A model generated the notes under the pieces. It was not told the origin of the DNA. It saw only the letters and a program-made list of their open reading frames with translations, and did no database searches. A stretch of DNA of 43,473 nt from positions 1 to 43,473 of the forward strand of contig JAFKAC010000257.1 in the NCBI GenBank assembly GCA_025766275.1, written 5' to 3'. The DNA is from Lactarius indigo (taxonomy: Eukaryota; Basidiomycota; Agaricomycetes; Russulales; Russulaceae). Positions 38,993-43,473 of the stretch are shown here, piece after piece (position 1 is the stretch's first letter; each line of letters starts with the position of its first letter). The position numbers and the translations under genes are program-made.

Positions 38993-41024
38993 AGATCTTG
39001 AAGTATGAGATCTTTTACTTCATCCGTACTGTTGGCCACTTGTGTAAGCCACTCTTTGGCCTGTTCTCCTGCTGTCCTTGTGCTTGCAGCGTTGATTTGG
39101 GGTGCGGGCGTCGCGCTTGGCGCCGGCGACATGTACCCGGGTAGTGACGGCGCGTACTGTGATGGCGCGTACTGTGAGACGGGTCCCTGAGGATATCCCG
39201 TAGTTTCGATCATGCGACTGCTGGATGGAGCAGCCTGCCATTGTTGCTGCGTGCGCGGATGCGGACAATTTCGTGAGAGGTGGCCGGGAGCGTGACAGTT
39301 TATAGCAAAGGACGTTCCTTAAGTCTCTCCGGGATCCTCCTCTTCCTCGTCCTCGAGCCCCCGGTCCTCCTCTTGGTGGGAATGGTGGCGTAGGCCAGTC
39401 GCGGTGTGGTAGTTTGTTGAAGTCGATGTCTTCGGACCCCGCGAGCCTTACCTTGGCACGGTCAGCTGAGGTGTCCATCGCCCATGGGTTAGTTTGTGGC
39501 AGGTTTTTGCAGGAGCGTCCATCCCACGTTGCCGCCTTGCTTTTTTGGTTGTGTCGTCGTATTCTTGTGCTCATTGAGTCGCGCTTTGAGGTGTATATAG
39601 TTCTTCTGTCGTTTGAGGACGGCTCTTTTCCAGTCGTCGAACGTGACGGGGTCGTCGAACTGGAATGCGTTTTTGAACAGTTCCTTGGGTAAACCCGACG
39701 TGAAGAGGTCGATGGTTTGGGGTTCGTTGAGGCGATAGTGAGCCTTCCGTGCAAGCTGTTCAAAATCATTGACGTACTTGTCAATATCTTCTCCTGCCAT
39801 TTGAAACCCTTTCGTAGTATGGCTTGGGCTTGCTCTCTTTCTAGCGTGTTTTCGAACCTCTGGCTGAATCCATCGGCCACGGCGTTCCATAGGTCGCGAG
39901 TATAGGGACTGATTCCTTGTTGTATTTGCCTGTTGAGCCAGTTCAGGAAGGATAGGACCCATTCGCTGACTGCTCCGCCTTTGATGTAGGAAAGAAACAG
40001 GAGGCATCTCCTGTAGTCGTTGCGCATGATAGGGGCATCTAGATTCATGCCCCAGTAAACATGCCACTGCGTCAAGAATTGGTCTACTTTGAGTCTATCT
40101 CCGTCAAAGATGGAAGGTGGCTCGCCGGTTTAATTTTTCATTGTGGTGTCCTCCTCCTCCGGCATCTCCACCTCCTCCGCCACCGCCTCCTCCACCTCCT
40201 GGTGGTCCCGTGGGTGGCATTCTTGGTGGTTCGGTCCTTCGTAGGTCGAATGGGATGCCCCCCCCTGGTGGCGGTGGCGGGTCCCCGTTCGGCCCTCCTA
40301 CCCCTGGTGGGAGGTCTAATGTGGGTTGTCGTCCGGATGGGGGATCTCCTCGATCCGACCCTATTGCTCGAAAGATGGCTACGTCGTCTGCGGTCATTCG
40401 TACGCCGGTTTCGGGGTTAATGGGCATGAGGATTTCTCGTGCTTCTTCTCGTATTGCGCGCGCTTCTTCAATAGCGACTTCTTCCATTGCTCTCGTTATC
40501 GTTGCCATAATGGCTGGTGATCAGATGTGAATTGGTTCTGGTTCTGTAATGTGCGCGGACTCAGCTCGTTCGATGAGGAGATCTTGTATTGCTCCTCCGC
40601 TAGTTTCTGTTTGATTTGGCTCTCGTCCTTCACTCTCGTCTTGGCTTTGTTCTTCTTCTTCTTCTGATACTACTTCTCCGGTAGAGTGTTCTCGTACTTG
40701 GTCCGTCGATGGGACCCCAATCTGCTCGGCTGTTGAGCTCTCGGGCGTCGATATCACACCGATATCTGGGTCCTGCTGGTCGTATGACGTCCCATGGGAT
40801 TCTATGGGGTTCCACGTAACCTCTGTCCAACACAAGTGGTCGAAGTTAACTCAACTGGTCGGAATCTACTAGGGTCCGTTGAATTCCACGAATATCCGGT
40901 TTCTTCTTGTCTTTCCCTCCAACTAGCGGCTTGCAGAAAAACGCGTAGGGACGTTGCGTTCTCCTCTTCTTGGGAGCGAATAGGGACGGAAACTCGTCCA
41001 CTGGTCTCTGGTTGTTACAGCCAC
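38962..41024 (-). pseudogene. gag: G1-B gag with N-terminal extension, several frameshifts
   Basis: Same layout as copy A: extension from the GTG at 41024 (CCACC-GTG-G context), MATITRAMEE at 40508, the Pro/Gly tract, capsid domain and tail ending KEGFRDT. Single-base differences break it, for example near 39300 (extra T, removing the zinc-knuckle frame), 39505, 39801 and 40131. The extension codon that is TGA in copy A is CGA here (IERAES). Confidence 0.88.
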
Positions 41025-41042
41025 GGTGGTATCTTGTCTTAA

Positions 41043-41547
41043 TGTAACGCCGTCACGACGTTAGCTCGACTTGAGCTCTATAGAGGCGGTAACAACTTAG
41101 CGAATGGCTTGAAGACACGAAGGTCCAAGCGTAGACAATAGTGAACACTCGAAGGTGCACTTCAATGGGTTGCTGTCCTGTGCCGTGAGCGAAGGCGGAC
41201 TCCGGTTTACTGTTAAGAGGGGAAACAAGAGGGAAAGAGAGAGAGAACAAGTGACGATTCAAGAAGACCAAGATGGCGTATCTTGGTCTTCACAAGACAG
41301 GTTAAATTACAAGTTCGAGCAGGCTTTCAAGCGCTGCTATGAGTCACAGTAGTGTAGCGTCCAACGTATCGCGTAAGTAGCTCGAACCCTAATACTACTA
41401 CTACTAGTATTAGTGGCATAGTCCTCAGTCAGCAATCACCACGCAATCTCCTATCGTACTCGTAATCGCCTATCTAAGTCCGCAACTAATCTACCTTACC
41501 GCCGTAGTTGCAACCGGTACAGTAAGGGTATGATTCAAAGCGTAACA
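41043..41547 (-). repeat. G1-B 5' LTR (505 bp)
   Basis: Partner of 33718-34222. The PBS next to it (41031-41040) reads ATCTTGTCTT on the plus strand, one G shorter than in copy A. The hairpin GAAGACCAAGAT/ATCTTGGTCTTC is kept. Confidence 0.95.
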
Positions 41548-41552
41548 CGGAG
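41548..41552. repeat. Target-site duplication CGGAG, right copy, of G1-B
   Basis: One mismatch to CAGAG at 33713-33717. Transposase sequence continues in frame after it. Confidence 0.85.
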
Positions 41553-43300
41553 CGGCGATGGGATTTGGCGCCGCTGCCATCCCATCTTGGCCACTTTTGT
41601 TGGCGACTATCCAGAACAGGGCTAGTTGCATGCACACCGCGTTGGGCGCTGCCCAAAGTGTCTTGTTCCAGTTGACCAACTCGGCAATTACATCGACTTT
41701 CCTGCTCGGAACCATGTGGACATGGTTGACACGTACATGTTGGCTAGTGAAGACATACGCCGATTTCGCGCAGTCTGCCAAGAAGCCGACTGAAGCCAAT
41801 TTTTCGTCCATTTTGGACCGTGCTCCCACTTGTTGACATTTTCCTATCCATCACCCCGGATGTGCTTCACCAGCTACTCCAAGGCGTTGTGAAGCATGTC
41901 AAGGCTTGGCTGACCAGGATCTTTGGGGCAGCAGAAGTTGACGCACGTTGCAGGACTTTGCCGCCCAATCACCATATCACACTGTTCGCCAAGGGCATAA
42001 CGACTCTCTCACGCATTTCGGGAAAAGAGCACAAGAACATCTGCCGAATCCTTCTCGGACTCATTGTCGACTTAGCCCTTCCAGGTGGGCAACTGCCTAC
42101 ACGTGTGATTAGAGCCGTGCGTGCGCTGCTCGACTTCATGTATTTAGCGCAATACCCTTCCCATTCAAGACAAACGCTTCAACGCCTCGAGGAATGCCTC
42201 GCTCGCTTTCATGAAAACAAGGACGTTTTCATTGACCTTGGTGTGCGCCGGCACATGGACCTCCCAAAGGTTCACAGTTTGCTTCACTACCGATCTTCGA
42301 TTACACTATTTGGCACCACTGATAACTATAACACGGAACAGTTCGAGCGGCTCCACATCGACTTTACAAAGGACGCGTACCGTGCGACAAACCGGAAAGA
42401 CGAATATTCTCAGATGACAGTATGGCTAGAACGCCGTGAAAAGGTACGAATGCACACGGCATTCGTTGAATGGCAAGAGCAGAACGATCTGACAAGTCCA
42501 CCGATATCCGCAACTTCTACTGGACCCTTGCGAGTTGGCACACGATATCTCAAGATGACCCAACATCCAACCGTCAAGGCTGTCACATTCGATGAACTGG
42601 CGACGAGCTATGGCGCCATTGATTTCCAGGACGCGTTAGCAGATTTTATTGCCCTTATCAACTACCCTAGTGCCTCAGCAGCGGCGTTGCGTTCTCGGGC
42701 AGCTGACACGCTCTTACCATTTCGGTCGGTGCCAGTCTTTCACCAAGTCAAATTCACCTCTAGGGAGAACTCGGAAGACTTTGAAATTGTTGACAGTGTG
42801 GTTATTCGGCCGGTGCAAAAGGATGCACATGGGCGCACAGTACCTGAGCGGTTTGACACCGTGCTTGTCCGTGGTAGACAAGACATCATGCATGGAAACA
42901 ATGGTTAGTTCGATCATATTTTAGTCCGCACATACAACCCAACTCCACAGGTCACCGAATAGGACAAGTTCGAGTTGTCTTCCAAATCCCAAGCAAAGTT
43001 ATCTGCGATGTCTTCCTCAACAATGCCCCAACTCATCTTGCCTACATCGAATGGTTTTCGCCATTGTCTCCAAGACCAGACGTCAATCACCTCATGTATA
43101 AGGTGTCTAGGTCAGTACAAGGTGGCCGCCGGCGTGCTACAGTCATTCCAGTAGACAGAATAATGGGCAGTGTTCATCTTATCCCCCGATTTGGACGTGC
43201 TACACCCCAGGACTGGAACAGCTTCTCGGTACTCGAAAAATGTAGTACATTTTATGTTAATTCGTTTAGCGACTGGGATAATTATCTCAGGTTTTCATAG

Positions 43301-43441
43301 ATAGTCGCAAGGATAGTCGATCAATAGCTGTGATAAATTTGGATAAATTAGACGGCATTTGATTAGCCCAACTTATGATTCGATTATCTCCGTTATATCC
43401 TTTATCACTAATTTATCTGGGCATTATCTCTGGCTAGCGCG
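43301..43441. other. Plavaka B right subterminal region
   Basis: AT-rich, with GATAA/TTATC words repeated (for example around 43332-43346 and 43381-43432), mirroring the left end. Confidence 0.55.
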
Positions 43442-43458
43442 GGAGGTTTTTCCCGATG
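43442..43458 (-). repeat. Plavaka B right terminal inverted repeat
   Basis: The reverse complement reads CATCGGGAAAAACCTCC, 15 of 17 positions matching 29435-29451. The remaining 15 bp of the window are flanking DNA. Confidence 0.72.
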
Positions 43459-43473
43459 ACTTTGCAATATCCG

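Larger units (their letters stand above)
33718..41547 (-). mobile_element. Ty3/Gypsy chromovirus G1, copy B, full-length but decayed
   Basis: This 7830-bp element has LTRs at 33718-34222 and 41043-41547 and the full order LTR-PBS-gag-pol-PPT-LTR on the minus strand. It lies in a transposase exon of Plavaka B. The LTRs differ by several substitutions and single-base indels. Gag and pol carry many single-base indels and a stop in the protease. It is the only copy in the window showing the C-terminal end of G1 Pol. Confidence 0.95.
32251..43300 (+). pseudogene. Plavaka B transposase, interrupted by G1-B
   Basis: Exons are 32251-32551, 32604-33010, 33061-33348, 33401-33717 joined after G1-B to 41553-42903, and 42951-43300, with short GT-AG introns. 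Start MIRCAGCNKYF chosen because it aligns with the zinc-finger-like N-terminus of Plavaka A (C-x-x-C...SG-x-x-QH...D-x-x-C). Shared motifs include FAPERHYADAERT, MHTGDWWW, IGNIPKDIRRK, a CPKC pair, SITPDVLHQLLQGVVKH, and GTTDNYNTEQFERLHIDFTK followed by NRKDEYSQM. Besides the 7.8-kb insertion, the reading frame has a TAG at 41623-41625 and a frameshift shortly before 41793. The family cuts and pastes its own DNA. This copy could not make a full protein. Confidence 0.85.
29435..43458. mobile_element. Plavaka-type DNA transposon (Plavaka B), carrying nested G1-B
   Basis: The ends are 17-bp inverted repeats with two mismatches (CATCAGGAAAAACCTAC at 29435-29451; CATCGGGAAAAACCTCC as the reverse complement of 43442-43458). 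Both are followed inward by GATAA-rich AT stretches. Inside are a leftward DUF6532-like gene and a rightward transposase. Removing G1-B leaves about 6.2 kb. I see no clear target duplication just outside the repeats, so the exact ends are uncertain by a few bases. Confidence 0.8.

Overview
The window looks like a transposon-rich region of a basidiomycete (Agaricomycetes-type) genome. Genes are eukaryotic, with short (about 42-60 nt) GT-AG introns. The elements are fungal: Ty3/Gypsy chromoviruses, a Ty1/Copia element, and Plavaka-type DNA transposons paired with DUF6532-like genes. No rRNA, tRNA or CRISPR array was recognised. Family names G1, G2, Plavaka A and Plavaka B are local labels.

Layout. 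(1) 1-20638 is one minus-strand Ty3/Gypsy element, G1 copy A. Its 3' end lies left of the window, and two younger elements split it. G2, an intact-looking Gypsy chromovirus (2505-10517, minus), sits in the reverse-transcriptase region and is flanked by GTTTG. A Copia element (12793-19631, plus) sits in the gag region and is flanked by CTGTA. (2) G1-A itself lies in the last visible exon of a minus-strand multi-exon gene (20639-21830). That gene is divergently paired with a Plavaka transposase pseudogene (22015-25895), which carries a solo G1 LTR flanked by CACGA. (3) 25896-29433 holds a sparse stretch, a candidate 76-aa gene, a probable solo LTR of another family flanked by GCTAC, and a 439-codon orphan ORF with a repetitive 3' half. 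(4) 29435-43458 is a second Plavaka element (Plavaka B) with imperfect terminal inverted repeats, GATAA-rich ends, a DUF6532-like gene on the minus strand and a transposase on the plus strand. G1 copy B (33718-41547) interrupts that transposase.

Order of events from the nesting: Plavaka elements first, then G1 insertions, then G2 and Copia inside G1-A. G2 has LTRs that look identical by eye, Copia LTRs show one difference, and G1-B LTRs show several substitutions and indels.

Main biological points. Both Gypsy families have a primer-binding segment that is the complement of a stretch of their own LTR about 34-37 nt downstream of a TATA-like box. This suggests Tf1/sushi-type self-priming. Both have gag and pol in a -1 relation, with plausible slippery sequences. 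Both have long leaders nearly or wholly free of ATG that contain open, protein-like frames leading into gag. In G1 that frame starts with GTG in a CCACC-GTG-G context. This hints at non-AUG-initiated extended Gag proteins. G1 Pol also carries a long extension beyond its chromodomain. The older copies carry CGA-to-TGA stop codons consistent with decay at methylated CpG.
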